Source of the DNA: Ceratotherium simum simum
Lineage: Eukaryota > Chordata > Mammalia > Perissodactyla > Rhinocerotidae
Assembly: GCF_000283155.1 (NCBI RefSeq)
Contig: NW_004454179.1
Span: 8,360,500-8,424,499 of the forward strand
Length of the DNA stretch: 64,000 nt
Reading direction: 5' to 3'
The notes below the pieces were generated by a model, which was not told the DNA's origin, searched no databases, and saw nothing but the letters and a program-made list of their open reading frames with translations. Shown piece after piece: positions 46,040-58,040 of this stretch (position 1 is its first letter; every line of letters begins with the position of its first letter). The translations under genes were made by a program, and so were the position numbers.

Positions 46040-46885
46040 ACTTGGTAATGTGCATCAAAAGCCTAAAATTGCTGCATACCCTTTGACCCAACAATTCCAC
46101 TTCTCATAATTTATTCCAGAGAAATAATCATAGATATGTGCAAAGATTTATCTGTAAGATGGTGGTAGTGGCCACTGTTGGTTTTGTGCCCTGATATCTA
46201 TTTGTCCTCCTTCTGATTATAGCATCTGGATTTTCTTTTGGGAAATGATTCAGCCATGAGTGTATACTGTTTATCAAGGTTCTCTGATCTCTCTTGAGGA
46301 GAGTGAGTGATCATCTTAGGCCAGTTGGGCTTTCTCTCCAGGGAATCTGGAAACTGAATAGTATAGCCAAGTACACTGAGAGTGGCTGGAGCGGATTCAT
46401 TCTATGGAGTGGCACCTTGTGGAGACTGACCGTTTACTGGTGCTGCCACCTGGATTCCATGGTGCCCTGGATCCTATCCTTCCAAGCTGGGTGCTTTAGC
46501 TTTTCAACTACCTCATTTCTTCTCTGCTGAAGTTCCCTAGATTCCTTCCCTCCTTCCTTTTCTTAAAAAAGAATCTTAATTGGTTCAATGGTCATCACAG
46601 CATTATTTTTAATGGGGGAAAAACCCCTGAAAACAAAGAAACGTTCAATAAATAAACTACTAGATAAACTAATTATTGTGGAACCAACAATGGACATTTT
46701 GCAGTCTAAATTATATTTTAGAAGAATATTTAATGATGTCAAAATATGTTCATTATAATAAGTAGAAAAAGAGCAGGCTCTAAAACAGGGTGATCCTATT
46801 TTTGAGTGGAAATAAGTGTCTCTCTGTGCAGTTAAACTCAAAGATTCCAAACCTAAGGAAAACAATGGTTATCTCTGAGTAGCAC
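46040..46885 (+). mobile_element. Older L1 3' fragments in two pieces
   Basis: 46040-46150 ('ctttgacccaacaattccac') and 46590-46885 ('gtcatcacagcattattttt', 'acaatggttatctctgagta') look like two parts of one L1M copy. The 430 bp between them (46155-46585) is unrecognised. Confidence 0.6.
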
Positions 46886-46899
46886 TACTCTCTTTCCAG

Positions 46900-47460
46900 C
46901 TCCTTGAAGGCCCATTCTCCTACTCCTCTGGGCTCTAGAAATGCTGTTCCCTTTGTTTGAAGTACCTCCCACAACCCATGCCCTGCCTGGCTAACTCTTT
47001 CTCATTCTTTGGGTTTCTGCTTAAGAGAAACTTCCTCTAGGAAGCCTCCTGAAGCCCCAAGTCTGGGTTAGGGTTTCTCTTGTTTCGATCCTGTGGACAC
47101 TGCGGTTCCCCGTCCTAGCGGTTTTCACACTGTATGTGAATTGCCTATTTACTTGTATGTATTCTCCACTAGATCCCTCCGTGAGATCAGGGTTCATGTT
47201 TGTTCATAACAACGTCAATGAGCATTTCTTGAGTGCTTAATATGTGCTCCACATGTATTATCTCATTGAGTTCACCAATCAATCCTAGCTATGAGGAAGC
47301 ACTATTATTTTTCCTTTTTACAGGTGAGGTTACTGAGCCTTAGAGATAGAAAGCAATGTACCTAAAGTGATGGAGTGGTAGCTCCAGGACCTAGCACAGT
47401 GTCTAGGCATATAGTAGGTGCTTAATAAATATTTGTCAAATTAATGAATGAATGTACTAA
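46900..47460 (+). mobile_element. L2 LINE 3' end interrupted by a MIR
   Basis: 'gaaatgctgttccctttgtt', 'tctaggaagcctcctgaagc' and 'tccgtgagatcagggttcat' lie before the MIR. 'ggacctagcacagtgtctag' and 'taggtgcttaataaatattt' come after it. L2 order is kept across the gap. Confidence 0.85.
47212..47385 (-). mobile_element. MIR SINE inserted in L2
   Basis: 'gagcatttcttgagtgctta', 'atgtgctccacatgtattat' and 'acaggtgaggttactgagcc' are a MIR reverse complement, sitting between two halves of one L2. Confidence 0.85.
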
Positions 47461-48175
47461 AATTATGTCAATAAATCTCACTATTGCAGTTCTCTGAATC
47501 TATAGTTAAAAAGTGTTGCTAGAATTAAAAGTGGCAGCATGATCAAATGGGTGAGATATCAGTATGCCACCAAAAGGGAAAAACATCTTATCTCACTGAT
47601 TAGTGAATTCACTGTGAAGCTCCTTTAAAAATTCAGAGTCACTGCTGCCTGGAGATAAAAATCAGCCCCATCCTCTCTCCTCCTCTGAGTGCTTCTGAGA
47701 GACTTAGTAAAATGAAGGCCACACTTCATTGGCTGAATTAGGTAGGGAAAGGCAAGAGGTAAACGCATTTCCTCGTCTGAAATGCCCCCAAGATGCCCTG
47801 TACCACTCTTTGCTGCACTCTGAAGACCTGAGCAGAGCCTGAGCCCCAAGTGTGAAGGTCATTGTCCAGATTTCACACTGTGAGAAAGGGCCTGGAATAT
47901 GAAGAACTAACCGGGGACAGATATGATCATCAATTAAGCACTGCAGTGAAGAGAAAAGGAGCAGGCTGCCAAAATCTCAATTTTAAGTTGAGATTCAGCA
48001 AACAAAAGCAGGTGATAAGAAATTTCCTGCTCTTCACTAGGATTGTTAAATTTCCTAAATTCACTGGGGTGTCCCTAATTTTCTAAGAGATTCTGTAAAA
48101 TTATAAGATATACATCTTATTTATATTTATATTTATAATATCTTATGTACCTTATATAATATTTATAAAATCTTA

Positions 48176-48181
<6 letters not shown>

Positions 48182-48211
<30 letters not shown>
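48182..48211. repeat. (TA)n microsatellite
   Basis: About fourteen TA units, preceded by a looser AT-rich stretch from 48105. Confidence 0.95.
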
Positions 48212-48213
<2 letters not shown>

Positions 48214-48224
48214 CTTTTAATCTA

Positions 48225-49035
48225 TATACGTCTCTGCCTTTGGTTCCTGTTAATACTTGGTCTTTGACCACAGTTCCTGACACAGAGCTCCTAAAACTTT
48301 TGTAATTTCTTGAGTGATAAGAGAGTTTTTGATCTAATGAGGTGACTCTTGGTGGGCTCCTTAATGGGGGCTGGTCACCAGAAAGACGAAGCCATGATAA
48401 GCTTGGTACTTCCAGCCCCACTCTCCATTTTCTGGAGAGGGGAAAGGGGCTGGAAATTGAGTTTATAATTGATCATGTCTAACTTATGAAGTCTCCATAA
48501 AAATCCAAAAGTATGGGGTTCACAGAGTTCTGGGTTGGTCAATATATCCGTGTGCTGGGAGAGTGACACACCCCAACTCCAGAGGGACAGAAGCTCCTAT
48601 GCTCAGGACTCTTCTGGACCTTGCCCCATGTATCCCTTCATCTGGCTGTTCATCTCTATCTTTTATCATATCCCTTACTATATAATAAATCGGTAAACCT
48701 AATTAAGTGTTTCCCTGAGTTCTGTGAGCTTTTCTAGCAAATTATTGAATCTGAGGAAAGAGTCATTGGAATCCTGATTTATAGTTGGTTGTTAGTCAGC
48801 AGTACCGGGGGCAACATGGGACTTGAGATTGGCATCTGAGTGGGGGCAGTCTTGCGGGACTGAGCCCTTAACTTGTGGGATCTGGTGCTAACTCCAGGTA
48901 GACAGTGTCAGAACTGAATTGAATTGTAGGACACCCATGTGGTGTCAGAGAATTGGTCAGTGTGGGAAAAAACCCACCACACACCTGGTGTTAAAAATGT
49001 TGTGAGTGTAGTAGTAGTGTGAGAGTAAAAGAAAA
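48225..49035 (+). mobile_element. Solitary LTR of an endogenous retrovirus (old, non-coding)
   Basis: The plus strand shows an LTR layout: 'tggtcaccagaaagacgaag', a TATA-like ccataaaaatcc near 48495, a poly(A) signal in 'tataataaatcggtaaacc' near 48686, then 'gagttctgtgagcttttcta' and 'cagtcttgcgggactgagcc'. I know this LTR family by sequence but cannot name it surely. No retroviral coding region adjoins it, so it is a solo LTR or a fragment. Confidence 0.7.
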
Positions 49036-49184
49036 AACTGAGCTTTTCCTAGACATTCCCAGTTCCAGGCACAGTGACTTTTTATCCAGAATGCAGGGGA
49101 ATATATTAGAGAAGGAATAATCCCTTCTCTTGGATCCCAGGAACCTGAGAGAAAGTATACCATTTTCCTAATCCTGAAACCTAG

Positions 49185-49375
49185 AGCAGGGTCTTTCATC
49201 CCTGGCACTATTGGTAGCTTGGGCCAAGAATTCTCTGTTGTGGTAGGCTGTCCTGTGCATTGTAGGATTTTAGCAGCATCCCTACTCTGTACCTACTAGA
49301 TGCCAGTAGCACACATTTCCCCTAGTTGTGACAACCAAAAATGTCTCCAAATTTCCCCTGGAGGTCAAAATCCAC
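49185..49375 (-). mobile_element. MER20 hAT DNA transposon
   Basis: 'gtaggctgtcctgtgcattg', 'taggattttagcagcatccc', 'actagatgccagtagcacac' and 'tgacaaccaaaaatgtctcc' are MER20 in reverse complement. Confidence 0.9.
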
Positions 49376-49734
49376 CTCTCCTATTTTAGAGATACACTGA
49401 CCCAGAGCGTGGCAAGTGGAAAACACTGGTGCGCTCCCCTCCCACACATCATAGTGTACACGTGGACATACTCATGTTTCTTGTTTATTTACAAGAAGAG
49501 GTGGAAGTAAATCGTATCCCATTAACCAAACATTTTCTGTTTGATGGTGATATGTAAGAATGTCTAATGTTTTGTTAATGATCATTTAAGAACTTTTCCT
49601 TTCATTTACCTCAGTCAACTAACGTTTCCAAGCATGGAAAACTTGTATTACAATCTTTGCCTTTGCAATGGAGCTGGTTCCCTGGACCACTTTGGATTTC
49701 TGGACACTTGTGTATGCTCCTAGCAGAGGCAGAA

Positions 49735-49925
49735 AAGCCTGCACTTTGGAGTCAGGCACCCTGGACTGGAATTCCACTTAAAACTAGTTGGTCTGTACTC
49801 ACTGCAAGCCACTCAACTGCTCTTAGCTGCAAATTCCTCAATGATAGAAACCTTCCTTGCTTGATCATGGTGAACATTAAATGAGATGAGTCCTGGAAAA
49901 TGCCTGGCCCAGTCCTGGAGGTGGA
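49735..49925 (+). mobile_element. MIR SINE
   Basis: 'actttggagtcaggcaccct', 'gcaagccactcaactgctct' and 'gtgaacattaaatgagatga' fit a nearly full MIR. Confidence 0.8.
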
Positions 49926-50284
49926 ACCAATTCCTGGTCATGAATGTTTCCTTCCTTTGGAGTTTGATTATTACCCAGGAAGTAGGAGTAGGGGAAAGCT
50001 TCCCTTCCAGTGTCTAGTGCCTCAGAATAGTCCTGCAGCTCTTCTCAAAACAGTGATGGCAGATGGAAAAGTCATGCTGGGATAATCAGGGAAGGTTCTT
50101 GAACGTGACGTGCATCTTTCTCCTGGAGTTGGCTGGAAGCGACTCGGGAGGCAGTTAGTGAAGACTGGGCTTGAGTGGGTAGGGCTTTGTCAGGAAGAGT
50201 GTCCTTACAGGGTGAGAGGGCTGCTGGTACAGAGGTTTTGCTTCACTCAGCAGACCTCTTTGACGTCATTTTGCAAGCTATAAC

Positions 50285-50545
50285 ATGGGTGACAGTAACT
50301 GAAGTCAGACTTGGGTTCTAGTACAACTTCAGCACTTCCTGGATGAGACTACCACCTTGGGCAAGTTACTTTCCCTTCAAGCCTCAGGATCATCATCTAT
50401 AAGATAGGATAATACTTGTGTCTACCTCAAGAGGTTGTTGTGAAGCTTAACAAGGTAATATATGTAAAGGAATCAGCCCAGTGCATTGTGGGTAGTAGAC
50501 GCTGAGAAATACTAGCTGATACTACTCTTAATAATCATCTTCTGT
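50285..50545 (+). mobile_element. MIR SINE, near full length
   Basis: 'ttgggcaagttactttccct', 'ctataagataggataatact' and 'gaggttgttgtgaagcttaa' give a well-preserved MIR. Confidence 0.9.
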
Positions 50546-50895
50546 AAATGCCTGTGCTTATATGTATCATATCTCAATATATTCTAGAAAGGATGAATGA
50601 TGGGGAAAACAAGGCTCAAGGTAGATAAGACAGAACTCAAACAACTAATCAATTGAAAGAGAACAAGCAGAGGATAAAGTACATATGGGAGAAAAATGCA
50701 GGAACAAGATAGAAAGAAAAAGTAGGCAAAAAAGACAAAGGTTAAAAGTGAATAGTGGCACTTTTGCGTACAAGCTGGGGGCCAGCTACCTGTGTGTACC
50801 AAAGTCTTAGAGAATCAGGCCAGGGACAGGGACAAAGAGGGTCTTGCTTCACTAGAAATGAATGGATAGATATAGAAAGGACTTTTTGTCTAGAT

Positions 50896-50928
50896 ATCAT
50901 CATCATCATCATTGTCATCAGTCAATAT
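50896..50928. repeat. (ATC)n short repeat
   Basis: atcatcatcatcatcattgt followed by catcagtc. Confidence 0.8.
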
Positions 50929-52546
50929 TTGCTGAGCACCTGTGATGCATTGGACAAACAGAAATAACTAAGACACAGTTTCACACCCTGAAGAACTCAT
51001 AGTTTAGTTGGCCAAAAGCCAGTGTGGTCTCTAAGTAGAGTTCTGGAGCTAACTCTGAGGTCGCACTTTTCCTTCCTTAACTGACTCATCCTTTGGATGT
51101 TGGTAGGCAGAAGAGTGCAAGCCCTTGTAGGTTTGAGCAGGTACTTTCTCTCCCCAAACTTGCCCTCTTTTACCACCACAGCTTTCTGTACTCAAAGTAT
51201 TTGTACAAGTTGGGAAAGTTAAGTGCACATGAGGTGCTTAGAGAAGAGGCTTTATAAGAATGCACTGCCTTCTGGGTAGGCTACAGAAGCTGAGCCAGTA
51301 GAGAGATTTCCGGAAGGGCATTTGGAGAGAAAGTGGTTCGCCCCTTTGTCCAGGGTGGCATAATGCTAGCACCTTTCTGACTACAAAGAGTAGAATCAAG
51401 TCTGTAAAGCCAGCCAGAGACTTAACCACAGTTTTAATAGGCCAACAGCAGGGTCAACCAACCCTAGAGGAGACATTTTGTTGACAGCCACTTTGATGAC
51501 CTCAGGGGATTCGGAACACAAGAGTGAAGGTGGTCTCCACCCAGACAGCTCCAGGAAAGCCTGTGGAACATTGCATTGTCCCCAAGCTATTTTGCAGCTG
51601 CTTCAATTAAAAAATTAAACAATATCTGAGTAGCAGCAACATCTTTGAGAGCCAAATTGGATTCCTCCTTGGAAAACAAGCTATAGACCACATCTTTATT
51701 GTGCAGACACTCATTAACAAATATGTAAAAAAATACCAGTCTGAGAAAGATGTTTTCCTGCTTTGGAGACTTTTTAAAAAGCATTTAATTCAATCTGGCA
51801 CACATGGCTGAACCTGAAATGGCTGCAGTGTGTAACTGGTGGGAAAGCATGACCATAGCAGTCTATCAATCCACCCTCTGCAGGACAAATGCACCTAGAA
51901 CTCAACTGGGGTTAGGAGAAGGGGCTAGCTCCCTTGACTTTTTCTGAACACTGGAGAAGGGTTTTCTATGCTTGAGGTACTTCTAAGTTCAGGATCTTTC
52001 CTGAGGAAAAGAAATGCTGCCTTCAGATAACTAGGTTAGTCTCTTCATCTCTCCCCTTGGTCCTGAGCAGAAGTTAAATTGCTAGGCAGGACAAAACTTA
52101 TAGACCCTAGGACCATCTACAGAGAGATTTAAAAACCAATTTTCAGGAAACAGTCCAAAATAACCTCACATTTTACTTTTTCAAGTGTAGAATATGCTGT
52201 CTGTGCTTTTATGGGGTCCATCAAGTTTGTTTGGATCCCAGACCCTGCTCTACAAGGCCCATACGCAAGTGGATCCAGACCTTCCAGTAACGTGGGCTTC
52301 AAGGTGCAAGGTAAGATCCACCCTTTAAGAAGAAACTGCATATCTAATGACTTTTAGGATATTTTCAGTGATATCAGACTTTATGTGATTTTAAAAGAAT
52401 AGCTAACTTTGCAGTCACCAAAGTGTATTTACTGTACCCCAAAGCCAGGGCATATGTGTAGAAATATGAATAAGATGAAGAATCAAGCTGGGGAGGGCAG
52501 AGAATCTTTGTTCCTCTCCATATCCTACACTGGAAGCGGACAGGTA

Positions 52547-52570
52547 CTTTGCTGTTTGCGAACAGCAAAG
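52547..52570. repeat. Perfect 10-bp inverted repeat, 4-nt loop
   Basis: ctttgctgtt (52547-52556) pairs exactly with aacagcaaag (52561-52570), with loop tgcg. It is a small hairpin in intron 9. Confidence 0.85.
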
Positions 52571-53099
52571 AAGTATATGAGGTGTGTGAGGCAGTTCCAG
52601 GATGTGAAAAAACAGTTCTTGTGGAATAAAGCCCACCTCCATCAGGGAATCTTGTGAGGAGGAGACAGAGGCAGTAGAGAGAGAAGGCAGAAGACCTGCA
52701 TCTAGCCTGTGCCTTAAGTAGAGTTCTCATTATGGTGGCCATCTTTGTTGATATCAAGTGAAGAGGAGGATTAATAATTAACTGGCAAACCCATGTTGCC
52801 AAACTAGATCATTCCAACAGAAAATACACTAGAAACAAAATTAAGCAAAGCAGTTATTCATAGAGCAGGACTTTTCTGGATTATGGCTCAGTATTTCCTA
52901 TATGAATGCTGCCCTATGACCAGGGACAACAAGCAGTCCTCTTGGTTGGGCACAGCACAGAACCATTGGAAAAAGTTTTTATTTTCAGCCATTACCTCAT
53001 CCTTACTATTCAGGGAATGATTGAAGGTTAGTGACAGGAACACTTTGGAGTGGGTACTTTGCCAATATATATTCTTATTTTTAATAAGTGCAAATAGGA

Positions 53100-53640
53100 G
53101 GCTACAGGACCAACTCAGTAACTACCTTTGATATTTTCATACACAACTCCCACATATTGCAAATCAATCATTACAAACCTGAATAACTTCATTTATGGGA
53201 TTTTATAGACTTTGCATAAAGAAATACTAGTTGACGGATAAGCTATAAAGAATAGCAATCTTGGCACAGAAACCCAGTATGAAATGGAATATGAATTCTT
53301 TGAAATGTGCAAAATTTTCAAAGTTCAAAGAAAAGCCCAATTCCAGAAAATTGCCAGCTGGAAAACAGCTTATTAAACCCTGAATGAAGACATTATTATA
53401 AATCTCATTACATAATTTGATAATTCTGACATTTGCAAAAGCACACTGACATAAGTCTTGAATTGCACAAAGTCAAATTCTCCACACAAAATAAGCTGGA
53501 TGGAAAAATTTTATCCTAATTTTGCACTGATTGCCATTCCTTAGTTTTAAGTGACAGCAGTTGTTTTAAAAGTATAAGTGGAACATTGAAAATGCATTTA
53601 AAATTTTCCCTTAGGATTAAGAATTAAAGTCTATGTCGTA
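53100..53640. other. Repeat-free AT-rich stretch, possible conserved non-coding element
   Basis: About 540 bp with no recognised repeat, no coding pattern and few low-complexity runs. It is made of varied A/T-rich words (tgcaaatcaatcattacaaa, attataaatctcattacata). Such texture is common in conserved intronic elements, but this is only an impression. Confidence 0.25.
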
Positions 53641-55096
53641 TAGGTTCACTACCTGGTCTCTCACTTCCACCTCAGTGAAGTTTTCTTGTCAACTAGAATG
53701 AAAAAATTGGCAGAGCTCTCTCCTATCTTCTCTACCCCCTTAGCCAAAGATATAAACAAAATTTTCAGATGTTTTTAACAGAAACTGGACCAGAAAGTCC
53801 AACAGGTTAGGGGCCTTTTATAATATAACAAGAGATTTCTTTTGGCAGAGCCAAGGTTCTGTTCCACCTGCTTTCTCCCAACTACCCAATCCTATAATGC
53901 TTTCTCAGTCCCAGAGTTGGCTTCATGGGCATGCAACCTGTGCAACTCCACAGGACCCCACGCTCAGAAGGGCCCTGTGCCCAAAAGAGCCCTGCACTTG
54001 GCTTAACGCTCTACTGATGATGTCTTGAAATTCTTAATAATTTTGTCTTTGAACTTGTGTTTTTTAAGTAAAGTCTAATGAGACAATGGACCATGCACAT
54101 GAGCAGGGGAGATATGCACAATATGCGTGTCTGTAGTTCTTTGCTGTCCAATTAACATATAGCTTTTGCGATGCACCGTGAGGACAGAATTCTGGTGGAT
54201 CCATGATGCATGGTAGTTCAATGAGACTCAAAGTGAGTGCAAGGTGAGTGTGGAGGTGGGGAATGGAGGGAGTGATAGCCTCCAGAGGCCACACTTTCTG
54301 TTCACACCAAAACTTGTTTCCAACACAGGAAGAAGGCAATAGCATTCTAAGAAACAGAAAAGAACCCTATTGTACTCATTCTTACTCATATTACTTTCTT
54401 GTATTAGCCAACCACTTTTGCTGAAAATGATAACAGAAGGAAAGGGAAAGTCAGGGAAACCTACAGTTCCTGTTCCTTCATTCCTTCCTTACGTATCAAT
54501 AATCCCAAGGTAGAGAGTATTGGTAGAATATGCTCCTATCAAGAAGTGAAATAAAAATAGCTGAGTTTTGCACAGTGTCTCTGTTGTTCTTGTAAGAACA
54601 AAATACATATGCATGTACAAGCTATAAAACACAAATTGTATAATTTTGGTAATTTGCATATAATTTAAATGCTCTTATATTAGCATTTATGTCTCACTTG
54701 CACAATATAAAGATGAATGGCAAAATTCACGCCAATTATTTAAAATTTAATTTTTCTTTACTTACAACAACATTAAATAGCAAATAAAAAATACCATAAG
54801 TCAAGAGAGAGACTGGCAGAAAGGAAAAAATCTTTATATTTTAGTACTTTTAATGGCACTTTTTTGAAGTTGAGCCCCCATATTTTCATTTTGCATGGGG
54901 TCCTGCAAGTTATGTAGGTGTCATGATCAGTCCTCACTTTTCTTAACAACTCTACAGAATCGCAATATCCCCTTATTCTTGTTGATATGTCATGGGCATG
55001 TACTATAAAATAGGGTGGAAGTCCAAAAAACACAAGAGAGACTGATGGACTACGTGCTGGGAAGACAGGCCTAAGGGAGAGCCAAAGTGGCTTTTT

Positions 55097-55674
55097 TTTT
55101 TTTTATTGAGGTCATAATAGTTTATAACATTGTGAAATTCCAGTTGTACATTATCATTTGTCAGTTACCATATAAATGCGCCCCTTCACCCCTTGTGCCC
55201 ACCTCCCAATCCCCATCCCCCTGGTAACCAGCAAACTGTTCTCTCTGTCCATGTGTTAATTTATGTTCCACATATGAGTGAAATCATATGGTGTTTGTCT
55301 TTCTCTGGCTGGCTTATTTCACTTAACATAATACCCTCAAGGTCCATCCATGTTGTTGCAAATGGGACAATTTTGTCTTTTTTTTATGGTTGAGTATATT
55401 CCATTGTATATATATACCACATCTTCTTTATCCACTCATCAGTCGAGGGACACTTGAGTTGCTTCCACTTCTTGGCTATAGTGAATAATGCTGAAATGAA
55501 CATGGGGGTGCATAATTCTCTTTCGATTGTTGATTTCAAGTTCTTTGGATAAATACCCAGTAGTAGGATAGGCTGGGTCATACGTTATTCCTATTTTTAA
55601 TTTTTTGAGGAATCTCCATACTATTTTCCATAGAAGCTGTACCAGTTTGCCTTCCCACCAGTAGTGTATGAGGG
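55097..55674 (-). mobile_element. 5'-truncated young L1, antisense
   Basis: A poly-T start, then 'attgaggtcataatagttta', 'ggtccatccatgttgttgca', 'cactcatcagtcgagggaca' and 'ttgccttcccaccagtagtg' are the reverse complement of the L1 3' UTR and ORF2 end. A perfect 14-bp TSD, caaagtggcttttt, lies at 55083-55096 and 55675-55688. Length is about 578 bp including the tail. Confidence 0.95.
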
Positions 55675-57269
55675 CAAAGTGGCTTTTTGACTAAAAAAGG
55701 AAAAGCCCTAGAAGGAGAAGAAAAGATGGTACCTGCTAATTAAGGGAAATAGAATGATCTTCCTCTGGTGAAAATTGAGTTTGGTGGGTGAGACCCACAA
55801 GTCTCAGAGAAAGCAAAGCAGGCCTGTGGGCTGTTGTAGTGACCGACACCTACCTCTGTGGCCTCCGGAGCTCAGAAGGGCAGGAAGTGAAACATGGGGG
55901 TGGGGTGTGGTGGGGTGGGAAGCATGTGAACCCAGAAGGGCGAGACTGGTAGAAAGATTCTCCAATATTTTACCTCCATAAAAGAATGCGGGAATTTGGC
56001 AGCATGAGGGAAGTAGTGTTTGGCAGCATTTAACACCAACTATGAATAACGTTTCAACTTAAAATTTTTGATATAACTCTCCAGTGAGAGTCCCTGTCCT
56101 GTAGGGTAGACGCTCCCACGAATGCAAGGCAAAATTACACAACAAGTTGTCTAAGAATGTACTGTCTAAGATGTAATTTTCCAACATTACACACCCCTTG
56201 GTCACCCCACAGAACAGGGATATGATGATTGTCATTATATCTCAGGCAAAAAGTGCACAGCCTCAGGGTTTCTGCTATTTTTAGCTTTCTATTACACTCA
56301 GGTGGAGAAAACAGTTGTGTGTGCTACTTAAGGACCCGGGCGTGGGGGCAGGTGTAGGAAAAGCCTTGGTGCAGTAAAGGGAATCTCAGCCCTGTGAGCA
56401 CGGTCATTAGAAATAAGGTCTAGACAGAATCTTTGTCTTTTACTGCGGATTGTTGTTCACATGGGTGATAGGGAAAATTATTAACAATTCTTATAAGGAA
56501 AACTACAGCTTTAGTGTGACTGTGAAATAGAAGTGTGTATAAGTCAGTGACAGAAATGTCATTTCTCTCATAGCATAACAACAATCACGTTATTAGATGT
56601 AGCAGATCAGCTCTGATGTAAGTTTTATTTTTGATTACAACACTAACTCCAATATTATATTAAACTCTATAGTATAAAGTTTAGCACTAGTCATAGAGAA
56701 CCAGTCTCATTCCAAAATCACATTTCTTTCGTTCAAATTTCAGTGCCTGTACTCATGTAGCACGGCTATCTGCTCATGACCAAAAATCAATACGGAGAAC
56801 ACTGTTTTTAAAGGACCTGGAGGCTAAAATAGAGAGGATGATCATCATTAACTTTATAGATGACACTAATGGGAAGTAGAGCGGGTTAGGAATTCTAAAT
56901 AGGAATAAATGCAGGGTAGAGGCCTGGAGAGAAAATCGTAACTATAAAAGCAAACGATGTTGAAGGACTGCCTTTGTGTGGTCAGGACTAGATTAGGATC
57001 AGAGCTCATTGGGGTTGGGGGAGATGAAGCTGGTATAAATTTCTGGGGCCTAGCACTCTGGACAAGGGCCCAGGGTCCAACTGTGCTAATATCAATTCAA
57101 ACTCCTTGCAAAGATTTTCAGGCAGTCCACTCTTGCTTGGGGAGGGGTGGAAATGTTTTTCAGGAGAGCTCAAGCCCATTCCGGCATTTGTACAGTGTGA
57201 TTTAGGATAATACCATCCTGGGGGTTGCATAAAAGGAGTTAGAATGTACATAGTGATCCCTTGGTTTCC

Positions 57270-58040
57270 CTCTTACCCTTACTCCTTACTGCCCAATCCA
57301 TCCACATGTCTTTTCATTTCTACCTCCTAATATATCTCTCATCTGTCCCCTTTTGCCCTCTTCATTGCTGTTATCCTTGTCTGAGCCATCACCGTCTCTC
57401 ACATGTTCTGCAAGAGCCTCCTATCTAGGCTCTCTGCCGCCACTCTTGACTCTTTATGACCCGTTCTCCACTAAAGTCATAGTCCTAAAACGTAAAGCAG
57501 ATCACATAAGTTCCTTGTTAAATCCCTTCTCTGGCTGCTCATTGCTCTTAGACTAAAATCCAAGCTCCTCATGGTGATCTTCATGCTCTGCCCCTGAAGA
57601 TCAGATCTTCATGATCTGGCTCCTGCTTAGCTCTCCAACCTCATTCCACACCACTCTTCTCCTACCCCACTACACCTAGCTTTCTTCTCTGTTCTCTGAA
57701 TCCTCCAGACCTTCTCCCTTCTAAGGCCCCTGCACAAAATCTTCCCCTAGCTCTTCTTGAGGCCACCTCATTCTCATCCTTAAGGTCTCTGCTTAAGTGT
57801 CCATCCTCAGAGCCCTATCTCTACCACTTTATCTAAAATAGCCCCTTCACCAGATTTCTCCAAACCCTTATTGCATTTCTCACAATCTGTGGTAATTATC
57901 TTATTTATCTGGTTACCACTCTGAGCTTCTTGAAAGCAAGAGGCCATGTCTATTTCCTTCATAGCTATATTCCCAGACACTAGCACAGTGTGAGCACAAG
58001 GCTGGCACTCAATAAGTACATAATGAATAACTGAACTCAT
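57270..58040 (+). mobile_element. L2 LINE, long 3' segment
   Basis: 'aagagcctcctatctaggct', 'tctggctgctcattgctctt', 'gactaaaatccaagctcctc', 'tgatctggctcctgcttagc' and 'caataagtacataatgaata' follow L2 to its end. Confidence 0.9.

Noticed and set aside
52374..52802. 142-codon minus-strand frame in intron 9
   Set aside because: On the HPSE2 strand, but the sequence is unlike any GH79 segment. It is not the missing upstream exon.
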